Part shown: one piece after another, positions 8,411 through 16,638 of the stretch | Layout: every line of letters starts with the position of its first letter | Position numbering within the stretch: position 1 is the stretch's first letter | Assembly (NCBI GenBank): GCA_017504265.1 | Contig: JAFVRN010000015.1 | Span: 103,210-167,209, forward strand | Direction: 5' to 3' | Length of the DNA: 64,000 bases | Source: Alistipes sp. | GTDB taxonomy: Bacteria; Bacteroidota; Bacteroidia; Bacteroidales; Rikenellaceae | Made by a program: the position numbers and the translations under genes | Notes under the pieces: generated by a model | Database searches by the model: none | The model's input: only the letters and a program-made list of their open reading frames with translations | Told to the model about the DNA's origin: nothing

Positions 8411-10469
8411 TATATTCACAGAATACCAATCCCAAAAGGACAAGCTATATTTGATTATCAACAAAGCTCGGGAATACGAATGGCTTAATGATAATGAAGT
8501 AGAAACTTTAATTGAGAAATTGGATAATGACATATTGAGAATAGGCGTAATCGGTCAAATGAAGTGTGGCAAATCCACATATCTCAATTCACTTATTTTT
8601 GGGAACGATGTACTACCGTCATCTGCAACCCCTATGACAGCAGCTTTATCTGTTGTGACATATGGAGAAACTGCAAGGATTGAAGTCGAATTTTATTCAG
8701 AAGATGATTGGAAAGAACAAATCAAACTCTCCCAACAGCAATTTGACGAAAATTCATATGATGAATTCAATCTAAGAGTCAAGTCTGCAAAAGAACTTGT
8801 AAGGTATTCCACAAGATTGGGAAATTCATTGGACTCTCTACTAGGAACCCGTAAGCAAGATAGCTTAGAGAATTTGGAAGATTATGTTGGGAGCAAAGGA
8901 AAGTTTGTTTCTATTGTGAAACTAGTGAAGATACATTATCCGTTAGAATACTTAAAAGGTGTTGAAATAGTCGATACCCCTGGATTTAACGACCCGATAC
9001 AATCGCGCGAAGCAAGAACTTCTGAATTTCTGAAGACTGCTGACGCTGTTGTTATGCTAATATATGCAGGAAAGCCTTTCTCTTTGGATGATAAATCCAT
9101 ATTGTTCAATAATGTTCGTAAATGTGGTATTGGAAAGGTCGTTATAGGTGTAAATAAATATGATATTCCATATGGTCAGGGAGACACTATGGAGAAAATT
9201 GCTCAGGATGTTAGAAATGCAATTCGCGAAAGCGCTGTTGAATTTAAGGATTATACAATTGATGAAATTGTTCAATCTGCAAATCCAATCCCATTTTCAG
9301 CAGAGATGGCGCTAATTTCTCAATATCCTATGAGTAAAATATTAGAGGATAATGAACATAGAACAATGTGGGAGAGATGTGCCGTTCGCGACAATCGATT
9401 ATTTGACAATATTACAAGTCCACAACAGCTATATGAATTGAGCAATGTTAAAGAGCTCAATGATTCAATTATGCATCTAATAACTCAGGATAAAACGCTA
9501 ATTCGTCTAAAAAAGATAGAATCAGTTATTGTTGAGAAAGGTAATGATATTTTGGCTCAAACCATTAAGGATTTAGAGCATAAGAAGCACACATTAAGAC
9601 TATTAAATGCCCCTAACGAGGAATTAGAAGATATGCTCCATGATCTATCTGCCGCGAAACGAACCATAACTAGAAAGATCGAAAATCTTGAATTAGATTT
9701 AGAAGAGTATTTCAGTGACTTTATTCAAGAAACAGGAGAAGAATTAGAAGACTTGTTTGATAATTCCTGCAAGAAGTGTATTGGTTTTGTTGATAATATT
9801 GGTTTAACAGAATCAATAGACCAGTTAGTTAACAAAATTCAGATTGAATTTTATGGCACAGATAAATCTTTGACTCGTAAACTGAATCGTAGTGTAAAGA
9901 CATTAAAAGAGAATATTAATATACGTATAGTAGAATTTTTAAATAGCTTATCAAGAACCATTGGACGCGCTTTGCCTGATTTTGATTGTGACGGATTTGT
10001 TAACTCTCTTAGAAAGCAGTTGCAAATAACTGCGTCATTTGAGGATATGTTTAAGGAAGATGAAAATGAGGATTACACGCTCTTAAACTTTTTAGGGGAT
10101 ATAATGTCCGGATTCTTTGAAGGTTATCTGAATGTGTTAACTTTAGGATATTATGAACGTATACAAGCCAAAAATAAAATCAGAGAAGGCATAAGCTCAT
10201 TAATGGCACAATTTAATATAAGACCATCATTAGAAGCTACACTCAAAAATAAAGAAGACATAATCAAGCAAATTAATCAAGCCTGTTTTGAGGACTTAAT
10301 CAATCCTATTGAGACAATGATCAACAATACAAACAATGATATTGATCAAAAAGAGGAACAAATCAAAACTTTAACAAGCGATATCTCGAGTTTGGAGCTA
10401 AAGAAATCAAGATTGGAAGAAGAATACGATATAGTTAAAAGTATGGTGGCAGAATGTTATTTAAACTAA
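8403..10469 (+). CDS. Dynamin-like GTPase 3
   Basis: 688 aa. G1 is GQMKCGKST (51-59), an SSATPMTAA switch region follows, G3 is DTPG (about 191-194) and G4 is NKYD (about 251-254). A long helical stalk-like region contains coiled coils. A hydrophobic/amphipathic patch at about 560-585 (LLNFLGDIMSGFFEGYLNVL) is a candidate membrane-insertion segment, followed by a C-terminal coiled coil. Its start lies inside the end of GTPase 2 (8-bp overlap), which suggests coupled translation and fixed stoichiometry. It is clearly related to the dynamin superfamily but only distantly to its two neighbours. Confidence 0.88.
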   Translation: MSNIFTEYQSQKDKLYLIINKAREYEWLNDNEVETLIEKLDNDILRIGVIGQMKCGKSTYLNSLIFGNDVLPSSATPMTAALSVVTYGETARIEVEFYSEDDWKEQIKLSQQQFDENSYDEFNLRVKSAKELVRYSTRLGNSLDSLLGTRKQDSLENLEDYVGSKGKFVSIVKLVKIHYPLEYLKGVEIVDTPGFNDPIQSREARTSEFLKTADAVVMLIYAGKPFSLDDKSILFNNVRKCGIGKVVIGVNKYDIPYGQGDTMEKIAQDVRNAIRESAVEFKDYTIDEIVQSANPIPFSAEMALISQYPMSKILEDNEHRTMWERCAVRDNRLFDNITSPQQLYELSNVKELNDSIMHLITQDKTLIRLKKIESVIVEKGNDILAQTIKDLEHKKHTLRLLNAPNEELEDMLHDLSAAKRTITRKIENLELDLEEYFSDFIQETGEELEDLFDNSCKKCIGFVDNIGLTESIDQLVNKIQIEFYGTDKSLTRKLNRSVKTLKENINIRIVEFLNSLSRTIGRALPDFDCDGFVNSLRKQLQITASFEDMFKEDENEDYTLLNFLGDIMSGFFEGYLNVLTLGYYERIQAKNKIREGISSLMAQFNIRPSLEATLKNKEDIIKQINQACFEDLINPIETMINNTNNDIDQKEEQIKTLTSDISSLELKKSRLEEEYDIVKSMVAECYLN

Positions 10470-10494
10470 TGTCAAACATTAAAGTATTAGTTAT

Positions 10495-10992
10495 ATGAGT
10501 TTTAAAGGAACATTTACGAGAATTGAAAGTAAAAGGTTAGCAGGTTGCATTGTAATATCGTTTTCTTTGAAGTGTACCAACCTTATGTTCGGAGAAACAG
10601 TTGATATCGCAATCTTCCCGTCTAACGGTGGGCAACCGTGGTATTTCCGAGACTTGAAGTTCAAAGCTGGTGAAACATATGTATTCAACTTTGATACTGT
10701 AGACTGGAACTGGTGCCAAGGGGATTGGGCTGCGATTGTCGGCAAGAATGATAAAATAATTGAAAGGTGGCCTTTGCAACTCAAAGAATATAAACCTGGA
10801 GAATGCCCTTCTTGTCACGGCACACATAAATGCCGTGCCTGCAATGGTCAAGGCTTTATATACCCAAAAGGTGAAACTTGGAACTACCAGCGTTGCCATC
10901 AATGTGGTGGTACCGGCATTTGCCAGACATGCTATGTTCCCAGAAGAGGTGGTGGATATGGAGGCGGTCCGTCAGGTTTGAAGCCTTTCTAA
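10495..10992 (+). CDS. DnaJ-type cysteine-rich zinc-domain protein without J domain, paralogue 1
   Basis: 165 aa. Residues 1-95 form an unknown beta-rich domain. The C-terminal part carries four CxxC motifs in DnaJ spacing: CPSCHG (104-109), CRACNGQG (113-120), CHQCGGTG (134-141), CQTC (143-146), then a Gly-rich tail. In DnaJ this module binds two zinc ions and helps hold unfolded clients. There is no HPD-bearing J domain, so it cannot act as a classical Hsp70 co-chaperone by itself. A paralogue follows 15 bp downstream. Confidence 0.85.
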   Translation: MSFKGTFTRIESKRLAGCIVISFSLKCTNLMFGETVDIAIFPSNGGQPWYFRDLKFKAGETYVFNFDTVDWNWCQGDWAAIVGKNDKIIERWPLQLKEYKPGECPSCHGTHKCRACNGQGFIYPKGETWNYQRCHQCGGTGICQTCYVPRRGGGYGGGPSGLKPF

Positions 10993-11007
10993 AAATTGTT
11001 GCAAGTT

Positions 11008-11733
11008 ATGAACCTTAAAGGAGAATTTTCTTGGATACAGAGCCTACGACTTGGTGGTAGAAAAGCCATTTCGTTTACATTAAAATGTACGAATCTACTA
11101 TACGATGAAACATTTAATGCCGCGATATTAGATGGTTCAGGATCTTTGCAGCCTCTTTACTTCACAAATCAGTCTATCCCTGCTAGAAAATCTCTTAGAT
11201 TTGATTACGACACAGTGGGCTGGGATTGGTGCCAAGGAGATAAATTTGTGATTCTGGACAATAAAGGCAAGATTAAGGCTGAATGGGTGGTAAATATGAG
11301 AACATATGCATACGGAGAATGTCCGACTTGCCACGGTACTCATCGATGTCCTCAATGTTCTGGTAGTGGTCGCATCACTGATAGGCACACTCATATGATT
11401 GAAACTTGTCAGTCTTGTGCTGGAAGTGGGCAGTGTCAAACTTGTTATCTACCAGTTAGAGGCAACTCAAACATTGGTCAACCTATGGGTTTTGACCAAA
11501 GAACTAATAACGCAGAGACTTCAAAACAAAGGCGTATTGCAGCTATTAATAGCCGCATATATGAGTTGCAGTCAAAAATTGAGAAAATTGAATGGGACTT
11601 AAGAATAATGAAACTTAAAGACCATTCATATAGCTCCCATATGACATACACCTCGATTTTGCAGTTGAAATTTACATATGAGCAACAGCTAATTAAATTG
11701 CAATCTGAATTGCGACAACTCGAATTAATGTAG
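11008..11733 (+). CDS. DnaJ-type cysteine-rich zinc-domain protein without J domain, paralogue 2
   Basis: 241 aa from ATG 11008. It is a tandem duplicate of the upstream gene: same N-terminal domain (both have LKCTNL and WCQGD) and the same zinc module, CPTCHG, CPQCSGSG, CQSCAGSG, CQTC (about 105-146). It differs by a C-terminal coiled coil (about 175-241) that copy 1 lacks, suggesting the duplicates have specialised. Probably a client- or partner-binding adaptor of the cluster; this is inference. Confidence 0.85.
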   Translation: MNLKGEFSWIQSLRLGGRKAISFTLKCTNLLYDETFNAAILDGSGSLQPLYFTNQSIPARKSLRFDYDTVGWDWCQGDKFVILDNKGKIKAEWVVNMRTYAYGECPTCHGTHRCPQCSGSGRITDRHTHMIETCQSCAGSGQCQTCYLPVRGNSNIGQPMGFDQRTNNAETSKQRRIAAINSRIYELQSKIEKIEWDLRIMKLKDHSYSSHMTYTSILQLKFTYEQQLIKLQSELRQLELM

Positions 11734-11741
11734 TCAGCAAT

Positions 11742-11765
11742 TTGATAGAAATAAAGTATAAGACC
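11742..11765 (+). promoter_or_regulatory. Shared motif TTGATAGA-N6-GTATAAGACC upstream of the CbxX-type gene
   Basis: TTGATAGA at 11742-11749 is followed by GTATAAGACC at 11756-11765, 48 bp before ATG 11790. A similar pair (TTGATAGA, then GATACGACAC) occurs at 19759-19783, 59 bp before ATG 19818. Related words lie before the structured RNA copies. This could be a promoter for the sigma-like protein encoded in the same cluster, or an operator. Confidence 0.35.
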
Positions 11766-11789
11766 GTTCATTTGAAATAAACAACTACT

Positions 11790-12860
11790 ATGACCAAAGA
11801 CGCGATAGACCAAATATTTGATAGAGCTCGTCACGGAGATGTCTTTGCCCAGGCACTTATGGGGCAGCTACTCTGTGAGGGCAAATATGTACAACAAGAT
11901 AGGCAGAACGGCATTGGTTGGCTCAGAAATGCTGCGCAGTGCAATTGTTTGTACGCAAGAGAGCTCATAAATGAGTATTTGAGTGCTCCTATGCAGGAAC
12001 AAGTGCATACTCCCCAGAATACAAATAGCACACAAAGGCCTAATACAACGGAGGGCAATCCTGATGTAGATAATCTTGCTGAGCTAAAATCCTTGATAGG
12101 TCTTGAGCGTGTAAAGCAAGATGTGGATTCATTGCGCAACCTTATCAAGATTCAGACGATGCGTAAGCAGCAAGGACTCCCCAATACTTCGGTATCATAC
12201 CATTGTGTGTTCTCTGGCAATCCAGGTACGGGCAAGACCACGGTAGCTCGCATTGTGGCAGGTATCTACAAGGAACTCGGCATCTTGAAAAAGGGGCATC
12301 TTGTGGAGGTTGATCGTTCTAAACTTGTTGGAGAATATGTGGGTCAAACTGCACCAAAGACCAACAAGGTGATAGATGAGGCCCTTGATGGCGTTCTATT
12401 TATTGACGAGGCATACTCACTTGTTGGCGAGGGAAGCGATTATGGTGCCGAGGCTATTGCAACTTTGCTCAAGCGTATGGAGGATGACCGTGACCGATTG
12501 GTTGTGATTCTTGCCGGTTATACGAATGAGATTAAGGAGTTTATTGATTCTAACCCAGGTCTCCAATCTCGCTTTAACCGCTACATTCAGTTTGACGACT
12601 ACTCAACGGAGGAGTTAACTGAGATTTTCAAACGCAACTTGCGCAAGTCGAGATACAAGATTAAGCGTGACGCCTTCGAAGAGTTACAGAGTGTCATCGA
12701 GCGTGCAGTTGCCTCACGCGACAAAAACTTCGGTAATGCACGATATGTACGCAACCTTTTTGAGAAGGTTGTTCAGAATCAGGCTAACCGATTGGCAAGA
12801 ATGGAGAGTATTGATAATGATGAGTTGAGTATAATTACTCGAGAGGATATTAACTTCTAA
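11790..12860 (+). CDS. CbxX/CfxQ-type AAA+ ATPase with N-terminal Sel1-like repeat
   Basis: 356 aa. Residues ~10-50 (DRARHGDVFAQALMGQLLCE...GIGWLRNAAQ) look like one Sel1/TPR-like repeat. A polar linker (about 68-92) leads to the AAA domain: Walker A GNPGTGKT (143-150), Walker B VLFIDEAY (about 201-208), sensor 1 ILAGY, arginine finger in LQSRFNR. CbxX-type ATPases form hexamers that remodel partner complexes (rubisco activase CbbX, or ESX EccA). After a 56-bp gap it opens the second part of the cluster, with a shared TTGATAGA motif upstream. Family firm; client unknown. Confidence 0.92.
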   Translation: MTKDAIDQIFDRARHGDVFAQALMGQLLCEGKYVQQDRQNGIGWLRNAAQCNCLYARELINEYLSAPMQEQVHTPQNTNSTQRPNTTEGNPDVDNLAELKSLIGLERVKQDVDSLRNLIKIQTMRKQQGLPNTSVSYHCVFSGNPGTGKTTVARIVAGIYKELGILKKGHLVEVDRSKLVGEYVGQTAPKTNKVIDEALDGVLFIDEAYSLVGEGSDYGAEAIATLLKRMEDDRDRLVVILAGYTNEIKEFIDSNPGLQSRFNRYIQFDDYSTEELTEIFKRNLRKSRYKIKRDAFEELQSVIERAVASRDKNFGNARYVRNLFEKVVQNQANRLARMESIDNDELSIITREDINF

Positions 12861-12871
12861 CACGAACTACT

Positions 12872-13405
12872 ATGGACGAACTAAGCAATCTTTTTGGCGG
12901 AGCCGAGCAGTTGTGGCAATATATCAAGATATATGCGGCCAAAGCCGGTCGCGAGGCTACGCGCGTAGTGCTGGAGCTATACTATGTGGTTAAATCGCCG
13001 CATACCCCTGCTTTGGATAAGACTCTTATCATTGCTGCACTCGGATATCAATTACTTCCTGACGATAAGAAATTACTGAGTCGAGAGAAGTATGGATTGT
13101 TGGGATTGCTTGATAATGGTGCAGCTTTAGCATTAGCCTATAATCGAGTTAAAACTCGTGTTACCCCTCAAATTGAGGCACAGGTAGATGCTATTCTAAA
13201 CCAGTGGTTCGGTTCTGAGCAACCACAGATTGATACCACTTCGGGGCGTCCTCAGATACCAAGTGGTAACAACGAATTTGATGGCAACTATTGGGAACCG
13301 CAACCAGCAACAATACCCGCAGCTCCCGAAACAACTATAAGCACAAATCGTCCAAATACTTCCCTGGGAGGATTTAGTGATGATGAGGATGTGGTGATTG
13401 ATTAA
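12872..13405 (+). CDS. DUF1232/YkvA-like protein
   Basis: 177 aa. Residues ~45-95 (LIIAALGYQLLPDDKKLLS...YGLLGLLDNGAALALAYNRV) follow the DUF1232 pattern of a short hydrophobic hairpin around an L-P-D turn and a L-L-D-N/D turn. The C-terminal ~60 residues are Pro/Asn-rich and probably disordered. DUF1232 proteins are small, often membrane-associated and of unknown function. It begins 11 bp after the AAA gene. Confidence 0.6.
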   Translation: MDELSNLFGGAEQLWQYIKIYAAKAGREATRVVLELYYVVKSPHTPALDKTLIIAALGYQLLPDDKKLLSREKYGLLGLLDNGAALALAYNRVKTRVTPQIEAQVDAILNQWFGSEQPQIDTTSGRPQIPSGNNEFDGNYWEPQPATIPAAPETTISTNRPNTSLGGFSDDEDVVID

Positions 13406-13428
13406 TTTACATGTAATTATACGTGAAT

Positions 13429-14151
13429 ATGGCGGATTCAATTATCGCATTTAGGAATCCCTCCTCACTATTTGCTAAAATTATGAGCGATAAAATATTT
13501 AATCACGATTGGTTTAGATTATTCAATCACACTTCGATGGATGAGTTTCTGAAGATGAATCAGAGATTCAAGAAGTTTGGTTTGACTCCAAAAGATGTTG
13601 AGGACGCGATTAAGTCGGCGTGTGATTTCTTTCATATCCCAATGCCTCGTATGATTCAAGATCTGACCAATGTCCATAATGGACAGACCATGTTTGTAAA
13701 CTTCAATCCTGGCAGCTACGAGGATGATGTTCTATGTTTCAATATGCAGCAGTTGGTCGATATGAAAGTTGATAGCAAGGAGGCTTTTAGCCTTGTTATG
13801 ACTCACGAGTGTGCTCATCGTGTTTTGCAGAATACACAGTTTCCGGGAATCAACAACGGCATATGGGAGCATGAATTAGCCGCAGATTTTTTGATGGGCT
13901 GTCGTGCAGGATTATGGGGTATGGATGATTCGAAGATTAGAGTAGGATTAATCTTAACAAATGCTAGTCCTACCCATCCTGAAGGAGCCCTTAGAGCACT
14001 TTTTGTGCGACACGGTATGTATAAAGCGATAGAAATGCGAGATAATTCTATTCCATTGAGTATACAGAATCTGTTGAATGAGTTTATGGCATACCGCCAA
14101 GAAAACCTTGAACAGATTCACCATTCTCAAAGAAAATTTTATAGATTCTAA
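13429..14151 (+). CDS. HExxH metallopeptidase-like protein 1
   Basis: 240 aa from ATG 13429 (a GTG lies two codons upstream). It has HECAH at 126-130 and a downstream EHELAADFLMG (about 147-157) whose acidic residues fit the third zinc ligand of a gluzincin/M48-like peptidase. No signal peptide or membrane segment is visible, so it is probably cytoplasmic. A paralogue with the same architecture is encoded 182 bp further on. Proteolysis is inferred from motifs; the substrate is unknown. Confidence 0.72.
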   Translation: MADSIIAFRNPSSLFAKIMSDKIFNHDWFRLFNHTSMDEFLKMNQRFKKFGLTPKDVEDAIKSACDFFHIPMPRMIQDLTNVHNGQTMFVNFNPGSYEDDVLCFNMQQLVDMKVDSKEAFSLVMTHECAHRVLQNTQFPGINNGIWEHELAADFLMGCRAGLWGMDDSKIRVGLILTNASPTHPEGALRALFVRHGMYKAIEMRDNSIPLSIQNLLNEFMAYRQENLEQIHHSQRKFYRF

Positions 14152-14152
14152 A

Positions 14153-14329
14153 ATGGAAGATATGATTTGTAATGCAAATGTGTACTCCGCATTTTTGGAG
14201 GGGAAAGCAACCAAGGATGAGATGCGCACAATCCTTAAAAAGATGATGCGTGATTCTCGACTAATGATGAAGCTTAATTTGGCTGCAGCAGTCAGCAGTA
14301 GAAGGGAAAAAGGCGAGAAGATAGTCTGA
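14153..14329 (+). CDS. 58-aa small protein between the two metallopeptidase-like genes
   Basis: ATG 14153 lies 1 bp after the preceding stop, and the gene ends 4 bp before the next start. It encodes a helical, Met/Lys-rich peptide (ATKDEMRTILKKMMRDSRL) without Cys or membrane segment. The tight packing between two paralogues supports it being a real gene. An inhibitor, propeptide or partner of the neighbouring peptidases is possible but not shown. Confidence 0.55.
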   Translation: MEDMICNANVYSAFLEGKATKDEMRTILKKMMRDSRLMMKLNLAAAVSSRREKGEKIV

Positions 14330-14333
14330 CAAT

Positions 14334-15089
14334 ATGACACAAGAGGAACTATTCGAACATATGAGAGAGTGGAAAGCATTCGTCAGAAGGCATAATGCCA
14401 ACATTTTTGATGTAATGTTCAAGGATATTGATTACTCACTTAAAGACAATGAATTGTGTTCCATTATTTCAGATATCGCACTTTTCTTCGGTTTGGATAT
14501 TCCAAACATCAAGACTCATTGCGATACACTTACCAAAATAGAACTAGACTCGAATCATGAGAATTGCAGTGAATTGTATTACAATTGGCAATTGTTACAA
14601 AAAAGCGGAATAAATAATAGAGATGCTTTTACACTCTGTATGGTTCACGAGTTGACTCATCTCTATTTTAAGGATACAAGATTCTTACTATGTAGTAATG
14701 AGAGATGGTGTCACGAGTTGGCTACTGACTATGTTGTAGGAATATATTCTGCACTAAAAGGGATTGCAACAAGTAAGTACAAATATGTAGTGCGGCAATT
14801 GCCAAAGACTCTAACACATCCCAAAGGTGTGCATCGAGCAGATGTTGTTGAGTTTGCCCGTGAGTGTATGTTCAGGTTCCCTTGGTGTGATGTCGATTCT
14901 GCAATGGCCGGACTCCCTGCATTTGTTTATGGTAGGCAAAAGTTGTTGAATGAGGAATTAGTTCAGTGTGTAAGAGATATAAAAGAGAAAAAAGATGTAA
15001 TTTTGCAAAATAAACCAATTGTGATAGAGGACTTGTCTGATAATAACTTGCTTAAGCAAGCAGTGCTAAAATATAAAAACTCAAAATAA
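14334..15089 (+). CDS. HExxH metallopeptidase-like protein 2
   Basis: 251 aa. HELTH at 105-109 and CHELATDYVVG (about 126-136) reproduce the two motifs of the upstream paralogue, with overall similarity in a LTHPKG/ THPEGA segment after them. Both therefore keep the predicted zinc site. It has a longer C-terminal tail rich in Lys and Asp. Duplicated, probably active peptidases in a cluster of AAA ATPases and GTPases suggest a regulated proteolytic step. Confidence 0.72.
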   Translation: MTQEELFEHMREWKAFVRRHNANIFDVMFKDIDYSLKDNELCSIISDIALFFGLDIPNIKTHCDTLTKIELDSNHENCSELYYNWQLLQKSGINNRDAFTLCMVHELTHLYFKDTRFLLCSNERWCHELATDYVVGIYSALKGIATSKYKYVVRQLPKTLTHPKGVHRADVVEFARECMFRFPWCDVDSAMAGLPAFVYGRQKLLNEELVQCVRDIKEKKDVILQNKPIVIEDLSDNNLLKQAVLKYKNSK

Positions 15090-15096
15090 CACCATT

Positions 15097-16458
15097 ATGA
15101 CTACGATATTCTCAAAACCTAATAGTTTCAATGCTGAGATTGTGCGAGAGAATTCCGCTATCTCGGGCTTGGAGGATGGCAAAGTATATGTACTTGCTGC
15201 GCGTACTGATTTGTTTGTTGATGCAGTAAAAACTGCGATCAAGCATTTCAAGAACTTGATGGATAACAGAGAAGGTCTTATCTATCATTATGATATTTCT
15301 GTTATTGAGAATGTTGAGTCTGTAATTACATCAGGTGCACTACATGATGCTGTGCGGAACGGTGTAAACATTATCCTCCCAATAAGCACCCCGAATATAG
15401 CCGAAAAGCAATATATCGTAGCAAAATCGGAAGCTGCATTATTGGATATGTACATTCCTTCAATGGTTATGCAGGCAGAGAACCTGACCAAGAAGGCCAT
15501 TGAGGAAGCGTTGATAAACTTAGCGATTCAGGAATCGGAGAGTTGCAGTAAACTCCTTGGTGATGTATACCTCAACAATCTCTCATCCGAAGTTGATGAT
15601 GACCCTTTTAGAGATCTCTTTTGCAGTATGGGAGATTTCGCAATGGCGATGGCTCCAACACGCGGTTTGTATGGAGCAATCCCAATTGATACTTCATACA
15701 AAAAGTCTCGTGAGATTATGAGTCGATTTGTGGAGAATTGTAAGCTCATCAACAAAACTGAAAAGAAGAACAAGTTAAGTAAGGTCCAGGTCGAAAAACT
15801 GCAAAAGGCACAAAGTGAGGTGAATTATGTATTTAACTTGTTTACCCCTAATGTGTATAGCAGGTTTGCACTACAAATGATGAAGAAGAACGATATCTCC
15901 TTGGCTTTCGACAACTGCATCAACAGGGATAAGATTGCAGCCAACTCTAAACTTGTGGTGTCTGTAGAGTACGCTAAGCCTGAGATAGATGCCAAGCTCG
16001 ATCCTAAGATTGTCAAAAAACTTAAAACGAATGGTAAGTTCAGAGTATATCTAAGCGATGGCGAGGATACCGTTCAGGTGAAATTTGGTCGTGCTGCATC
16101 TTGCATTGTATATATTATGTATTTGCTTGATAGAAAACAGCGAGGCGATGAGATTGATACTCTCAAAATATCGAACAATGAGAAATTGTTTTGCGAATTG
16201 TACGGTGCTGTGTATAATAAATCTGAGGCAAAAGATACATTCAAGACTCTTGAGTCCAGATTTGACGGTGGCAAAGTTAAACGCTCTCGCTTAACGGATT
16301 GCTATTCAGATATTCGCAAGGCACTTGATGAGTCTGTATCTGAATTTGGCGAATCGGCACTTCCATTCTATATTCCGAATGAGTATTCTCATATTACAGT
16401 GTTAAGTAGTAATATTTCTATTCATGAGGCTTTTGAGAATCTTTCGTTTGTATATTAA
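15097..16458 (+). CDS. Protein of unknown function (453 aa)
   Basis: No recognised domain. The N-terminal half (about 15-170) has alternating strands and helices (GKVYVLAARTD, NVIILPIS-type strands) that could be a Rossmann-like fold. The middle is Lys-rich helical (SKVQVEKLQKAQSEVN). The C-terminal half is mixed. No signal or membrane segment. It is the last gene of its run: a 180-bp gap with a hairpin terminator follows. Its large size and central position suggest a core component of the system. Confidence 0.75.
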   Translation: MTTIFSKPNSFNAEIVRENSAISGLEDGKVYVLAARTDLFVDAVKTAIKHFKNLMDNREGLIYHYDISVIENVESVITSGALHDAVRNGVNIILPISTPNIAEKQYIVAKSEAALLDMYIPSMVMQAENLTKKAIEEALINLAIQESESCSKLLGDVYLNNLSSEVDDDPFRDLFCSMGDFAMAMAPTRGLYGAIPIDTSYKKSREIMSRFVENCKLINKTEKKNKLSKVQVEKLQKAQSEVNYVFNLFTPNVYSRFALQMMKKNDISLAFDNCINRDKIAANSKLVVSVEYAKPEIDAKLDPKIVKKLKTNGKFRVYLSDGEDTVQVKFGRAASCIVYIMYLLDRKQRGDEIDTLKISNNEKLFCELYGAVYNKSEAKDTFKTLESRFDGGKVKRSRLTDCYSDIRKALDESVSEFGESALPFYIPNEYSHITVLSSNISIHEAFENLSFVY

Positions 16459-16505
16459 AAATAGACCATTTTTAGCATTGTTTCAAAATGTAACAATCTG
16501 ACATA

Positions 16506-16513
16506 TTGATAGA
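16506..16513 (+). promoter_or_regulatory. TTGATAGA word upstream of the sigma-like gene
   Basis: One of several TTGATAGA/GTGATAGA words in plus orientation in this island (1002, 1045, 11742, 16506, 19759, 23568). Here it is 133 bp before ATG 16639 and 5' of the hairpin at 16566, so it may drive a leader RNA. No Bacteroidetes -7 box follows at the normal spacing. Confidence 0.25.
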
Positions 16514-16565
16514 TGACGCGCCCTTTCATTGGGCTGTCGCAAGGTCGTATTTTTCCATACTGTAT

Positions 16566-16610
16566 AGCTTAATTTTGTATTCAGATAACGATGCAAAATT
16601 AAGCTTTTTT
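16566..16610 (+). terminator. Rho-independent terminator-like hairpin
   Basis: AGCTTAATTTTG (16566-16577) pairs perfectly with CAAAATTAAGCT (16594-16605) around a 16-nt loop and runs into a T tract to 16610. It sits between the 453-aa gene and the sigma-like gene, 29 bp before its ATG. It could end the upstream unit or act as an attenuator. Confidence 0.65.
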
Positions 16611-16638
16611 ATTGGTCAAAATTTTAAAAATATACGGT

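Noticed and set aside
3390-10469. Assignment of the GTPase cluster to a named defence system
   Set aside because: The individual families are recognisable but the combination does not match a described system I can name with confidence, so it is reported as a candidate only.
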